DNA of 64,000 nt from Vibrio sp. HI00D65 (GTDB lineage: Bacteria > Pseudomonadota > Gammaproteobacteria > Enterobacterales > Vibrionaceae): the NCBI RefSeq assembly GCF_001635455.1, contig NZ_LWEH01000552.1, positions 1 through 64,000 of the forward strand, read 5' to 3'. The notes below the pieces were generated by a model, which saw only the letters and a list, made by a program, of their open reading frames with translations, was not told the origin of the DNA and ran no database searches. Positions 34,440 to 43,745 of the stretch are shown here, piece by piece; within the stretch, counting starts at the first letter, position 1; each line of letters starts with the position of its first letter. The translations under genes were made by a program, and so were the position numbers.

Positions 34440-35450
34440 TTAGCTACCTAGTGTTGCAACCATCACAGCTTTGATGGTGTGCATGCGGTTTTCAGCTTCA
34501 TCGAACACGATAGAGTATTCAGATTCGACCACTTCATCAGTCACTTCCACACCGTCTTTTAGCTGTGGATATTCTGCAGCAAGCTGTTTCCCTACCGTGG
34601 TATCTTCGCCATGGAAAGCTGGTAGACAGTGCATGAATTTCACGTGTGGGTTACCGGTTGCTTTTAGCATCTCCATGTTCACTTGGTAAGGCATCATTAG
34701 GTTGATGCGCTCAGCCCACGCTTCTTTCGCTTCGCCCATCGATACCCAAACGTCAGTGTATAGGAAGTCACAACCTTGTACGCCTTCTTGAACATCTTCA
34801 GTTAGGGTGATTTTGCCGCCAGTGTGCGCTGCGATTTCACGGCATTGAGCCAATAGCCCTTCTTCTGGCCAGAATTGCTTAGGAGCAACAAGGCGAATGT
34901 CCATGCCCATTTTTGCTGCGCCAACCATTAGAGAGTTACCCATGTTGTTGCGAGCATCGCCTAGATAAGCAAACTTGATTTCATGCAGCTGTTTGCCACG
35001 GCCGTATTCGGTCATGGTCAGGAAGTCTGCCAAGATTTGAGTTGGGTGGAACTCGTCAGTCAGACCATTCCATACAGGTACACCAGCGTAAGAGCCTAAC
35101 TCTTCAACAATCTCTTGACCGAAGCCGCGGTATTCAATGCCATCGTACATACGGCCAAGAACGCGAGCGGTATCTTTCATCGATTCTTTGTGGCCAATTT
35201 GAGAACCAGATGGGCCTAAGTAAGAGACGCGAGCACCTTGGTCGAATGCTGCTACTTCGAATGCACAGCGAGTACGAGTTGAGGTTTTCTCAAAGATAAG
35301 TGCGATGTTTTTGCCAGTTAGTTTTGGCTGTTCGTAACCGTTGTACTTCGCTTTTTTAAGCTCCATTGAAAGATCTAACAAGTGTTGAATTTCGCGTGGA
35401 GTGAAATCTAGTAGTTTTAGGAAGTTACGATTGCGTAGGTTAAAAGCCAT
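34440..35450 (-). CDS. argF: Ornithine carbamoyltransferase (ADI pathway)
   Basis: This enzyme interconverts ornithine plus carbamoyl phosphate with citrulline. In the arginine-deiminase pathway it works in the direction of phosphorolysis of citrulline, and the gene is then also called arcB. It has 336 residues. Visible motifs are FEKTSTRTRCAFEVAAFDQGA near residue 53, DEFHPTQILADFLTM near 131 and MHCLPAFHG near 271. It is the third gene of arcA-arcC-argF. Whether it is catabolic, anabolic or both cannot be told from sequence alone. Confidence 0.95.
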   Translation of the reverse strand: MAFNLRNRNFLKLLDFTPREIQHLLDLSMELKKAKYNGYEQPKLTGKNIALIFEKTSTRTRCAFEVAAFDQGARVSYLGPSGSQIGHKESMKDTARVLGRMYDGIEYRGFGQEIVEELGSYAGVPVWNGLTDEFHPTQILADFLTMTEYGRGKQLHEIKFAYLGDARNNMGNSLMVGAAKMGMDIRLVAPKQFWPEEGLLAQCREIAAHTGGKITLTEDVQEGVQGCDFLYTDVWVSMGEAKEAWAERINLMMPYQVNMEMLKATGNPHVKFMHCLPAFHGEDTTVGKQLAAEYPQLKDGVEVTDEVVESEYSIVFDEAENRMHTIKAVMVATLGS

Positions 35451-35473
35451 GATGTATTCCTTCTTAGATTTAG

Positions 35474-35513
35474 GCGCTTTCCTGTTACAGGGAAAGAAAA
35501 TTCAAGAAAGCGC
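35474..35513 (-). other. Stem-loop between arcC and argF
   Basis: Outer arms GCGCTTTC / GAAAGCGC and an alternative inner pairing CTTTCC / GGGAAAG cannot both form fully. No T run follows, so it is more likely an mRNA processing or stability element than a terminator. Confidence 0.45.
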
Positions 35514-35591
35514 GATTCAATTTTTGTGTATTAATTTCAGTTCAAACGGTGATTCAGTTTTCTCGCAAGCTTTGAAAAGCTCGCGAGTAGG

Positions 35592-36503
35592 TTAATCTTT
35601 GGTGATGTTGGTACCCGCTTGGCCTTGCAGAATTTGCAAACCATCTTCGAGCGCACCGATACCGACGACTTTGCCGCCTTGTTGGATGAATTCGCACGAT
35701 GCTTCAATTTTTGGTCCCATCGAGCCGGCATCAAATTCAAACTTCGCTAGTTCACCTGGTGTAGTGCTGCGCAGTGCGTGTTGAGTCGGCTTGCCCCAAT
35801 CTAGGTACACCGCGTCTGCGTCTGTCAGAATCAGTAGTGCATCGGCATTCAATTGTTTTGCTAAGAAAGCAGCTGACATGTCTTTGTCGATAACCGCTTC
35901 GACACCAACCAATTTGCCATGCTCTTTCTTCACTGGAATGCCGCCACCGCCAGTACAGATCACTAGGTGACCCGCTTCGATAAGCTGGGTGATCGCTTCA
36001 TGTTCAACGATGCCGGTTGGTCTTGGGCTTGGTACAACACGACGGAAGTGTTGGCCGTCTGGTTTTACGATCCAGTGGAACTTCTCTGCCAATTCACGCG
36101 CTTCTGCTTCTTCGTAGATTGGGCCAATCGGTTTGGTTGGATCTGCAAATGCAGGGTCATTTGGATCAACCGTCATTTGGGTCAACATGCATGAGATGTT
36201 GCGGTTTGGCAGATAGTTTTTGAACTCTTGCATCAGCATGTAGCCGATCATGCCTTGCGTTTCGCTGCCCAATACATCCAGTGGGTATGGATTTACTTTC
36301 TTGTATTCCAAACCTTGCAGAGCAAGTAAGCCAACTTGTGGACCATTACCGTGCACTAACACCACGTTGTACTCTTTGGCGATTTCAGAGATGGTTTTCA
36401 CCGCCGTTTCAATATTACGGCGCTGAACGTCGGCTTCTAACGGCTCACCGCGACGAAGTAGGGCGTTACCACCGAGTGCAACAACAACAGTTTGTTTAGT
36501 CAT
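35592..36503 (-). CDS. arcC: Carbamate kinase
   Basis: ArcC makes ATP from carbamoyl phosphate and ADP, the energy-yielding last step of the arginine-deiminase pathway. It has 303 residues of the amino-acid-kinase fold, with VVALGGNALLRRGEP at the N-terminus, VLVHGNGPQVGLLALQ near residue 48, ICTGGGGIPV near 183 and the DKDMSAAFLAKQLNADALLILTD-type nucleotide site near 213. It lies between arcA and argF, separated from each by an intergenic hairpin. Confidence 0.96.
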   Translation of the reverse strand: MTKQTVVVALGGNALLRRGEPLEADVQRRNIETAVKTISEIAKEYNVVLVHGNGPQVGLLALQGLEYKKVNPYPLDVLGSETQGMIGYMLMQEFKNYLPNRNISCMLTQMTVDPNDPAFADPTKPIGPIYEEAEARELAEKFHWIVKPDGQHFRRVVPSPRPTGIVEHEAITQLIEAGHLVICTGGGGIPVKKEHGKLVGVEAVIDKDMSAAFLAKQLNADALLILTDADAVYLDWGKPTQHALRSTTPGELAKFEFDAGSMGPKIEASCEFIQQGGKVVGIGALEDGLQILQGQAGTNITKD

Positions 36504-36522
36504 AATTGTGTTCTCTCATTGT

Positions 36523-36559
36523 GGCCAAGTTGAGGTTATTTGAATTCGTCAACTTGGCC
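36523..36559 (-). other. Stem-loop between arcA and arcC
   Basis: Perfect 11-base arms GGCCAAGTTGA / TCAACTTGGCC flank a 15-base loop, with no T run. It is probably an mRNA stability or processing element that would let arcA be made in different amounts from arcC and argF. Confidence 0.6.
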
Positions 36560-36574
36560 GTTTCGTCTCAGTGA

Positions 36575-37798
36575 TTAGATACCATCACGCTCAATAGGGC
36601 AGCTCATGCAGCGTGCGCCACCGCGGCCACGACCAAGCTCGTCTCCAGAAATTGGCAGTACTGTGATGCCAGCTTTGTCGTATTTCTCGTTGGTGTAGGT
36701 GTTGCCCTCGTAGCCAATAACGACGCCAGGTTTCACCGTAAGAACGTTGTTCGCATCATTCCACTGCTCACGTTCTGCATGGAAGTTGTCACCACCAGTA
36801 GTGATGAGGTTTAGCTTGTCTACGCCCAATGCTTTTTCGATAGCGGTAACGAAGTAACCTTCTTCTTTCAATTTTACCGCACCAGACTCATCACCGGTTA
36901 GGTTCCAGCACTTCACATCTTTACTCACCACTTCAGGGTAAACAGAGAACGTATCTTCGTTCATGTGTGTCATTACCGTGTCTAGGTGCATGCAAGAGCG
37001 GTGTTTTGGTAGCTGCATAGCTATAACTTGCTTCGCTTGGCCGTGTTTGAACAGGTTTGACGCTAAGTGTTCAACACCTTGTGGCGTGGTACGCTCCGAC
37101 ATACCGATAAGCACTGTGCCGCGGCCGATAACAAGTACGTCGCCACCCTCAATCGTTGAGTTGTCGTAGTTGATGCTCTCTTCATCGCCGAAGTATTTAA
37201 TGAAGTCTTGGCCTGCGAAGGTTGGGTGCCAACGGTAAATCGCACGCACGTGGTTGGTTTCGCGTTGACGTGCTGGTTTCGCCATTGGGTTGATCGATAC
37301 ACCACCGTAAACCCAGCAAGAGGTGTCGCGAGTAAATAGGTGGTTTGGTAAAGGCTCAATAATGAAGTCGGTTGGTGTGAACATGCCTTGCATCATTGAA
37401 GAAGACTTCATCGGCATTTCAGCGTAAGACAGACCGCCGGTTAGGATTTTTGCAAGCTCTAGGTTTGGTAAGTCACCTAAGTAGCAGCGTACGTCGTTAG
37501 CAAAAGTTTTACCCAAACGGTAATCAGACACTTGGCAGTTCAGTAGCCAGTCTTTCGCTTCCGGCACGGCTAGGGTATCTGCTAGTAGGTCAGTAAGAAG
37601 AAGAACCTCAACACCCTGATCACGTAGCGTTTGAGTGAATACGTCATGCTCTTTACCTGCACGCTCAACAGCCAGTACGTCATCAAACAGCAAATCGTGA
37701 CAGTTAGATGGTGTTAAGTGAGTCAGTGCGCGTCTTGGGCGATGAACTAGAACACGACGCAATTGACCTATTTCAGAACCTACATAGAACTTACTCAT
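36575..37798 (-). CDS. arcA: Arginine deiminase
   Basis: ArcA hydrolyses arginine to citrulline and ammonia, the first step of the ADI pathway; the ammonia also buffers acid. It has 407 residues. Conserved sites are FTRDTSCWVYGG near 165, EGGDVLVIGRG near 215, MHLDTVMTH near 270 and the catalytic cysteine Cys397 in GGARCMSCPIERDG. It is the first gene of arcA-arcC-argF, with ARG-box-like sites 72-88 bp upstream. Confidence 0.97.
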   Translation of the reverse strand: MSKFYVGSEIGQLRRVLVHRPRRALTHLTPSNCHDLLFDDVLAVERAGKEHDVFTQTLRDQGVEVLLLTDLLADTLAVPEAKDWLLNCQVSDYRLGKTFANDVRCYLGDLPNLELAKILTGGLSYAEMPMKSSSMMQGMFTPTDFIIEPLPNHLFTRDTSCWVYGGVSINPMAKPARQRETNHVRAIYRWHPTFAGQDFIKYFGDEESINYDNSTIEGGDVLVIGRGTVLIGMSERTTPQGVEHLASNLFKHGQAKQVIAMQLPKHRSCMHLDTVMTHMNEDTFSVYPEVVSKDVKCWNLTGDESGAVKLKEEGYFVTAIEKALGVDKLNLITTGGDNFHAEREQWNDANNVLTVKPGVVIGYEGNTYTNEKYDKAGITVLPISGDELGRGRGGARCMSCPIERDGI

Positions 37799-37869
37799 GA
37801 TCGTCTCTCTCTTATATATTTGAAATACTTTTATTACTAAGAGTAATTATTTATTTTCAGGTGAGAAGA

Positions 37870-37886
37870 ATGAATTATTTATTCAT
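37870..37886. promoter_or_regulatory. ARG-box-like site upstream of arcA
   Basis: ATGAATTATTTATTCAT has perfect 6-base arms in the ArgR pattern. A related copy sharing AATTATTTATT lies 28 bases closer to arcA (37845-37855). ArgR-arginine could activate or repress arcACB here. Confidence 0.6.
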
Positions 37887-38511
37887 ATCTCTTGTCTGGA
37901 ATTAATATTACGCCTGCTGCTCAGGTATTCTTAGAGATCTATCACAAATCATTTTTTATCCCTCAGTCCTTTAAAAATAAGGGTTTTAACAAATTTTATG
38001 CACTTTGAACTATCACCGATTTTTTCTAAATAGTTAATCCTGGGGGAACATTATTCATGTTTTTCTAACCCAGATTAGTAAAATATAAATAGTGGGGGTT
38101 TTATATGCAATGTACTTTAATTGATAAAAGTGAGCTTAAAGTGAAAGTATGCAGTGTTTTTATTTATATATTTAATTTTGAATATGGAATTAATTATATG
38201 TTAACAAGTTAAATTCGTATAAAGTTATTTTTGTCACATTTTAAAATAGGACTTATGAGGGTGTTTTTAGTTGGATTTGGCCATTTATTTATCTTTTTCT
38301 TTTACTTTTAATAAATCTGTAAATATAATTAACGCTAATACATGACTAAATATTTTACTATATATCACCTTGGTAAATAATAAGTGGTCTTGTTAACATT
38401 TTCTGTGATGTTTGCAGGTGAGTAGGAGTGTTGAGGTGGAGCTTCTCGGGAGCTGCTGAGTTCGCTATGGGCTGCAGTAACGGTAAAACTGGTTGAACTA
38501 GCTATAGAGCT

Positions 38512-38537
38512 AAAAAAGCCGCTATCGAAGCGGCTTT
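38512..38537 (-). terminator. Terminator of the YfcC-type carrier gene
   Basis: The stem is AAAGCCGCT / AGCGGCTTT with a 5-base loop; six T follow on the minus strand. Confidence 0.88.
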
Positions 38538-38565
38538 GAATGGAAGTGTGTCTACTTAAGGGGTG

Positions 38566-40014
38566 CTAGATAAGCGCACCAATACTCAGTACTACGATGC
38601 AGAACACGGTTAAGATACCGATCAATGGCATGACCCATTTTACCCAGCGTACGTAAGGTACACGAGCTATCGCCAAGCCACCCATTACCACAGCAGAGGT
38701 TGGGGTAATGAGGTTTACTAAGCCTGAAGCCGATTGGTAAGCGGTGATAACAAGGTCTCTGCCAACGCCTGCAAAGTCAGCCAATGGCGCCATGATAGGC
38801 ATGGTCAGTACTGCTAGGCCTGATGTCGATGGCACTAAGAATGACAATAGAATTTCTAAGAAGAACATCACGTTAATAAAGATAGCGGATGAGAGCCCGG
38901 TGACCATCTGCTCTGCAGAGAACAGAATCGTATCGGTGATCATACCACGGTCCATCACCACCACAATACCACGTGCAATACCTATGATTAGCGCTACACC
39001 GAGCAGGTCACGTGCGCCGTCAATGAAGCTTGAGGTAAACTCTTCTTCGCTCATGCGAGCCACAATACCGACAATAATGGTCGCTGCTAGGAACATCGCA
39101 GAGATCTCCGCCATCCACCATCCAGCAACGGATACGCCGTAAATCATTACCGCGAATGAGCCACCAAAAATAGTTAGAATCAGTTTACGAGTCGCAGTGA
39201 ATTCCAGTTTTTCTCCGCTTGAATTGTTAAGAAAGTGCGCTTTGTTTTCTTCGTACTTGTCATACACAATCGACTTGCTTGGGTCTGCTTGCACCATTCT
39301 TGCGTAACGCATGACGTAAGCGACACAGATACCCCAACCAATAATCAACATTGCCACACGCACCACAATACCGTCAGTAAATGGTATGCCAGAAGCGTTA
39401 GCCGCGATAACCGTTGCGAACGGGTTAATGGTAGAACCTAGTACCCCTATGCCCGAGCCTAGAAGTACAGTCGCTGCTGCCACTAGAGGGTCAAAGCGAG
39501 CAGCCATCATGACAGGCACAAGAAGTGTATAGAATGGGAGTGATTCTTCCGCCATACCATAGACAGTACCGCCAGCAGCAAACAGTGCCATCAGTATTGG
39601 TATCATCAACTCTTCCCGCCCTTCAAGGCGCGCGGTGACGCGTTCGATACCAGCATCAATTGCACCAGTCTTGGTAACTAGCCCTAAGAAGCCACCAATG
39701 ATGAGAATGAACAGTGAAACGTCGATTGCAGCAGCTTCATAGCTATTGTGGTCGTAGAAGCCGTCAATCGGCGCTAGCAGTACGTCAATTACGCCTTGAG
39801 GGTTACCTTCAACTGCTTGATAGGTTCCGGTTACCGGCACTTCTCGGCCTAATTCTTCATTCATTGCTCGGTCGTATTGGCCCGCTGGAACAATCCAGGT
39901 CAGTAGAGCAACTAATGCAATTAAAATAAATAGAATGGTATAAGCAGAAGGGAATTTAAAGTTAGCAAAGAAGCCGCCCTTTTTTTTCTCGCTTGGTATC
40001 GTTTGAGTTGTCAT
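38566..40014 (-). CDS. YfcC-family carrier, likely arginine/ornithine transporter of the ADI cluster
   Basis: This is a 482-residue inner-membrane protein with about 12 helices, of the YfcC/DcuC-related family (C4-dicarboxylate anaerobic carrier superfamily). It has a conserved FLVPSTSGLAVLTMPIMAPLAD segment near 395 and SASGLVNLITPTSAVVMGGL near 433. Members next to arc genes act as arginine/ornithine exchangers (ArcD-like function). It lies upstream of arcA but is separated by a terminator and 767 bp. A perfect FNR-type site and an ARG-box-like site lie 335-384 bp upstream. Substrate is inferred from context. Confidence 0.8.
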   Translation of the reverse strand: MTTQTIPSEKKKGGFFANFKFPSAYTILFILIALVALLTWIVPAGQYDRAMNEELGREVPVTGTYQAVEGNPQGVIDVLLAPIDGFYDHNSYEAAAIDVSLFILIIGGFLGLVTKTGAIDAGIERVTARLEGREELMIPILMALFAAGGTVYGMAEESLPFYTLLVPVMMAARFDPLVAAATVLLGSGIGVLGSTINPFATVIAANASGIPFTDGIVVRVAMLIIGWGICVAYVMRYARMVQADPSKSIVYDKYEENKAHFLNNSSGEKLEFTATRKLILTIFGGSFAVMIYGVSVAGWWMAEISAMFLAATIIVGIVARMSEEEFTSSFIDGARDLLGVALIIGIARGIVVVMDRGMITDTILFSAEQMVTGLSSAIFINVMFFLEILLSFLVPSTSGLAVLTMPIMAPLADFAGVGRDLVITAYQSASGLVNLITPTSAVVMGGLAIARVPYVRWVKWVMPLIGILTVFCIVVLSIGALI

Positions 40015-40348
40015 GGCTATCTCCTTACATCATCTTAAATAAAACTGATGTGAATTAGCGACTAATGATTTATAGACTGTAAATACACTGAGACTTATAA
40101 ATTACCCAACGATATAAATTTGCGGGCTTTAAATTAAAGTTGTTTGATACTTACTAATCCAGATGAAGTTGTATTTAATTTAGCTGCGGTTATTTTATTC
40201 TTTACTTAATCATTTAAGTTTGGTGCTGTTCACAAAAATAGTGGCCAGTAAAAGGGCTAAAAAATGTGAGAAAAATCGTAAGGTTTTTTGGTTAATTAGC
40301 TCGGATTAATATTCGGTTTGGTTAGTTGGTAAATAGGGGAGGGTTGAT

Positions 40349-40362
40349 TTGATAGGTATCAA
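40349..40362. promoter_or_regulatory. FNR-type site, perfect palindrome
   Basis: TTGATAGGTATCAA matches the FNR consensus TTGAT-N4-ATCAA at every fixed base. It points to anaerobic induction of the YfcC-type gene. Confidence 0.7.
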
Positions 40363-40384
40363 TAGGGAATGGATTGGATAGTCT

Positions 40385-40398
40385 TGGAATTTTATTCA
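40385..40398. promoter_or_regulatory. ARG-box-like site near the FNR site
   Basis: TGGAATTTTATTCA matches 12 of 14 positions of TGAATWWWWATTCA. It lies 23 bases from the FNR-like palindrome, on the upstream side for the YfcC-type gene. Confidence 0.45.
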
Positions 40399-40474
40399 AA
40401 ATTTATTTTTAAGTGAGTTTTAAAGTTTGTTATGGTTATTTGACGGGCATCAAAAATCACATTAAGCCATAAAC

Positions 40475-40500
40475 AAAAAAGGAAGCCGAAGCTTCCTTTT
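40475..40500 (-). terminator. dcuA terminator
   Basis: The stem is AAAAGGAAGC / GCTTCCTTTT with a 4-base loop. Confidence 0.9.
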
Positions 40501-40522
40501 AGAGTTATATCATCAGTGGTTT

Positions 40523-41839
40523 TTAGATAAATAGGCCACCGAATGCGAAGCCTAGTGCTACCGCAGTACTGATTGTTACCACACCAGGAATGAAGAACGG
40601 GTGGTTGAATACTAGGTTACCGATACGCGTTGAGCCTGTGTCATCCATCTCAACGGCAGCCAGTAGCGTAGGGTAAGTTGGAAGCACGAACAGCGCACTT
40701 ACCGCAGCGAAAGAAGCAACGGCTGTTAGTGGTGCTACTCCAATTGCTAGTGCTGCAGGCATTAATGCAACCGTTGTTGCGCCTTGAGAATAAAGCAGCA
40801 TAGAAGCGAAGAACAGAACAAGAGCCAGCATCCATGGGTAATCTGCCAGTAGCGCACCAGCAACGTCTTTGATTTCAGCAACGTGTGCGTTTACAAACGT
40901 AGAACCTAACCAAGCAACACCAAGTACACATACACACGCCGTCATACCAGAGCGGAATGTCGGTGCTGAAGAAATTTTCGTTGCATCGATCTTAGTGAAC
41001 ATTACGATTGCCGCTGCTGCTGCCAACATTACCGACATGATCGCTTCGTTACGACCTAGTGCAGGGTTTTCGATTAGGCCAACAGAGCTTGAGATAGCCG
41101 CTGCGTAACAAACCACGAAGCCAATCGCCGCTAGGAAGATGTATGTCGCTTTCTTCGCTGTAGGAAGGATCTCTCGCTTCTCATCTGACGCTAGTTTAAT
41201 GAGACCTTTCTCTAAACGCTCTTGGTAAACAGGATCGTCTTTTAGTTCGCTACCCATGTAGTTAGCAACGACTGCACCAACCATACAAGCAATGAAGGTT
41301 GTTGGGATACAAACCATCAGCAGTGTTAGGTAATCAACACCGAATGGTGCAAGCATGGCTGAGAAAGCTACAACCGCTGCTGAGATTGGAGAAGCTGTGA
41401 TCGCAATTTGAGACGCAACAACAGCAATAGACAGTGGGCGAGAAGGACGTACACCTTGGCCTTTCGCTACCTCGGCAATTACTGGCAGAGTTGAGAATGC
41501 TGTGTGTCCAGTACCCGCCATTAGCGTCATTAAAAAGGTCACAATCGGCGCATAAAAGGTGATGCGTTCTGGGTGCTTACGTAAAAAGTTCTCTGCAATT
41601 TGCACCAACCAGTCCATACCGCCAGCAACCTGCATTGCAGCAATTGCGGTGATAACCGACATGATGATCAAGATTACATCAATTGGGATAAAAGATTGGC
41701 TTGTTGGTACGCCAAGAATAAGTGAAAGAGCAATAACACCTGCACCACCGGCAAAGCCGATACCGATACCGCCAATTCTGGCCCCTAAGAAGATAAAGAG
41801 CAGGACGATAAATAGTTCTACTGCAATCATAATTAACAC
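40523..41839 (-). CDS. dcuA: Anaerobic C4-dicarboxylate antiporter, DcuA type
   Basis: This inner-membrane carrier exchanges aspartate or fumarate for succinate. It has 438 residues with about 10-12 helices. The N-terminus ELFIVLLFIFLGARIGGIGIGFAGGAGV and the stretch PLTAVASFAAVSALFVLPTYPTLLAAVEMDDTGSTRIG match DcuA rather than DcuB. It follows aspA on the same strand, as in E. coli, after a terminator and 170 bp, so aspartate taken up can be cleaved to fumarate at once. Confidence 0.93.
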   Translation of the reverse strand: MLIMIAVELFIVLLFIFLGARIGGIGIGFAGGAGVIALSLILGVPTSQSFIPIDVILIIMSVITAIAAMQVAGGMDWLVQIAENFLRKHPERITFYAPIVTFLMTLMAGTGHTAFSTLPVIAEVAKGQGVRPSRPLSIAVVASQIAITASPISAAVVAFSAMLAPFGVDYLTLLMVCIPTTFIACMVGAVVANYMGSELKDDPVYQERLEKGLIKLASDEKREILPTAKKATYIFLAAIGFVVCYAAAISSSVGLIENPALGRNEAIMSVMLAAAAAIVMFTKIDATKISSAPTFRSGMTACVCVLGVAWLGSTFVNAHVAEIKDVAGALLADYPWMLALVLFFASMLLYSQGATTVALMPAALAIGVAPLTAVASFAAVSALFVLPTYPTLLAAVEMDDTGSTRIGNLVFNHPFFIPGVVTISTAVALGFAFGGLFI

Positions 41840-41972
41840 CTCATGTAGATTTTATTATGTGACCACTCGTCGAGAGAATGTTCAGATAATAGTTCTATGG
41901 TTTAGATTCAATTAAGCAAAAGCGCAACATACAGAAACCACAAAATAAACAGGGTTAACCGTATTGGAGCCT

Positions 41973-41999
41973 AAAAAAGGGCTCCGTTTGGAGCCCTTT
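41973..41999 (-). terminator. aspA terminator
   Basis: The stem is AAAGGGCTCC / GGAGCCCTTT with a 4-base loop, followed by T on the minus strand. Confidence 0.88.
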
Positions 42000-42009
42000 C
42001 TAGCTAGCG

Positions 42010-43461
42010 TTATTCGTAGCGTTTCGCTTTATACTGAGGATGCATCAAATTTTCAACAGAGAAAATGTCATCAAGTTCTTCTTCGGTTAATAAACCGCGC
42101 TCTAGAACCACATCACGAACACTCTTACCTGTTTCTGCACAGATCTTACCAACAATGTCACCTTCGTGGTGGCCAATGTATGGGTTTAGGTAAGTTACGA
42201 TACCGATAGAATTAAAAACGTGCGCTTCACAGATTTCTTTGTTTACCGTAATGCCGTCTACACACTTGTCGCGTAGGTTCACACAAGCATTAGTTAGGAT
42301 GTCTAGAGACTCAAACATGCTTTGTGCAATAACAGGTTCCATAACGTTCAGTTGAAGTTGACCACCTTCAGCTGCGAAAGAAACCGTGTTGTCGTTACCT
42401 AGAACTTTGAAGCAAACTTGGTTTACTACTTCAGGTACTACTGGGTTTACTTTAGCTGGCATGATTGAAGAGCCTGCTTGAAGTTCAGGTAGGTTCAGCT
42501 CGTTCAAGCCTGCGCGAGGACCAGAAGACAGTAGGCGTAGGTCGTTACAAATCTTAGACAGTTTAACTGCTAGACGCTTAAGTGCACCGTGCGTCATTAC
42601 GTACGCGCCACAGTCTGAGGTTGCTTCGATTAGGTCTTCTGCTGGAACACAGTTTAGGCCAGTTACTTCAGCTAGGTGTTTAACAGCAAGGCCTTGGTAA
42701 CCTGGTGCTGCGTTTAGACCAGTACCGATTGCCGTTGCGCCTAGGTTAACTTCAAGCAGTAGCTTAGATGTGTATTCTAGGTTTTTGATTTCTTCATTGA
42801 TGGTTACTCCCCAAGCGTGGAACTCTTGGCCAACCGTCATCGGAACTGCATCTTGAAGTTGAGTACGACCCATTTTCAAAACGGTGTTGAATTCTTTGCT
42901 CTTTAGCTCGAATGCACCTTTAAGGTATTTAATTGCATCGATCAGTTTTAGTACGCTATTGTAAACAGAGATACGGAAGCCAGTTGGGTAAGCACAGTTA
43001 GTTGATTGGCTGCGGTTTACGTGGTCGTTCGGGTTGATGAACTCGTACTGGCCCTTTTCTTTGCCCATAAGCTCAAGTGCAACGTTTGCTACAACTTCGT
43101 TCGCGTTCATGTTTACAGAAGTACCAGCGCCACCTTGGAAAACATCTGATGGGAACTGATCCATGCACTTGCCAGTGTCTAGAATTAGGTCACAAGCTTG
43201 GATGATGTATTTAGCCACTTCGCTAGGAATTACACCTAACTCTTTGTTTGCTAAAGCCGCTGCTTTTTTTGTCATCACCATACCGCGAACGAACTCAGGT
43301 ACATCTGAGATTGTTACATTTGAGATGTTGAAGTTTTCAACTGCGCGTAGGGTGTGGATGCCGTAGTAAGCATCAGCCGGAACATGACGCTGACCTAAAA
43401 GATCTTCTTCGAGACGAGTAGCTTGAGGAGCATCAACTTGTGCTTCTGATAGGGTAGCCAT
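42010..43461 (-). CDS. aspA: Aspartate ammonia-lyase
   Basis: AspA splits aspartate to fumarate and ammonia, supplying fumarate for respiration. It has 483 residues. Visible motifs are GGAGTSVNMNANEV near 110, GRTQLQDAVPMTVGQEF near 199 and the superfamily signature GSSIMPAKVNPV near 332, where Ala replaces the Gly found in FumC (compare the fumC gene in this window). It is followed by dcuA. The upstream region contains CCGTCCTGAC at 43558-43567, resembling the acs/symporter element but in the opposite orientation. Confidence 0.97.
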   Translation of the reverse strand: MATLSEAQVDAPQATRLEEDLLGQRHVPADAYYGIHTLRAVENFNISNVTISDVPEFVRGMVMTKKAAALANKELGVIPSEVAKYIIQACDLILDTGKCMDQFPSDVFQGGAGTSVNMNANEVVANVALELMGKEKGQYEFINPNDHVNRSQSTNCAYPTGFRISVYNSVLKLIDAIKYLKGAFELKSKEFNTVLKMGRTQLQDAVPMTVGQEFHAWGVTINEEIKNLEYTSKLLLEVNLGATAIGTGLNAAPGYQGLAVKHLAEVTGLNCVPAEDLIEATSDCGAYVMTHGALKRLAVKLSKICNDLRLLSSGPRAGLNELNLPELQAGSSIMPAKVNPVVPEVVNQVCFKVLGNDNTVSFAAEGGQLQLNVMEPVIAQSMFESLDILTNACVNLRDKCVDGITVNKEICEAHVFNSIGIVTYLNPYIGHHEGDIVGKICAETGKSVRDVVLERGLLTEEELDDIFSVENLMHPQYKAKRYE

Positions 43462-43745
43462 AACAGGATCCTTAGAGAATAATTCTGATTATTTAATTAG
43501 TTATTAGCCTATTCTGTATGCAAATACTCCGTTCGCTAGAATATTGGGCTGATAAATCCGTCCTGACTTATGTCGCACATGATACTGTACCTAGCGCATA
43601 AAAATAGTAAGTTGATCACCTTTTTCGCTTTTGTTTAGTCAATATTTTGCAAAGTTAATGTGGGTCAATAAACACGCTTATTTACAGGATAAATTTGAGA
43701 TTGGTAGACCTTTCAGCGTAAACTGAAAGCAACAAAGGAGGGCGT

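Larger units (their letters stand above)
37799..38565. other. 767-bp gene-free region upstream of arcA
   Basis: This is a strongly AT-rich stretch with no credible open frame. The arcA-proximal 90 bases hold ARG-box-like sites; the yfcC-type gene's terminator lies at 38512-38537. The GC content rises between 38400 and 38510, but I recognise no RNA or gene remnant there. Confidence 0.5.
40015..40522. other. 508-bp control region upstream of the YfcC-type gene
   Basis: It has no gene. It carries the FNR-like site at 40349-40362, the ARG-box-like site at 40385-40398 and the dcuA terminator at 40475-40500. The remainder is AT-rich. Confidence 0.55.

Noticed and set aside
36523..36559. The arcA-arcC hairpin as a terminator
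   Set aside because: It has a 15-base loop and no T run, and it lies inside what appears to be one operon.
22787..43461. fumC and aspA as recent duplicates of each other
   Set aside because: They share the fumarase/aspartase signature but are long-diverged family members with different catalytic-loop residues and contexts.
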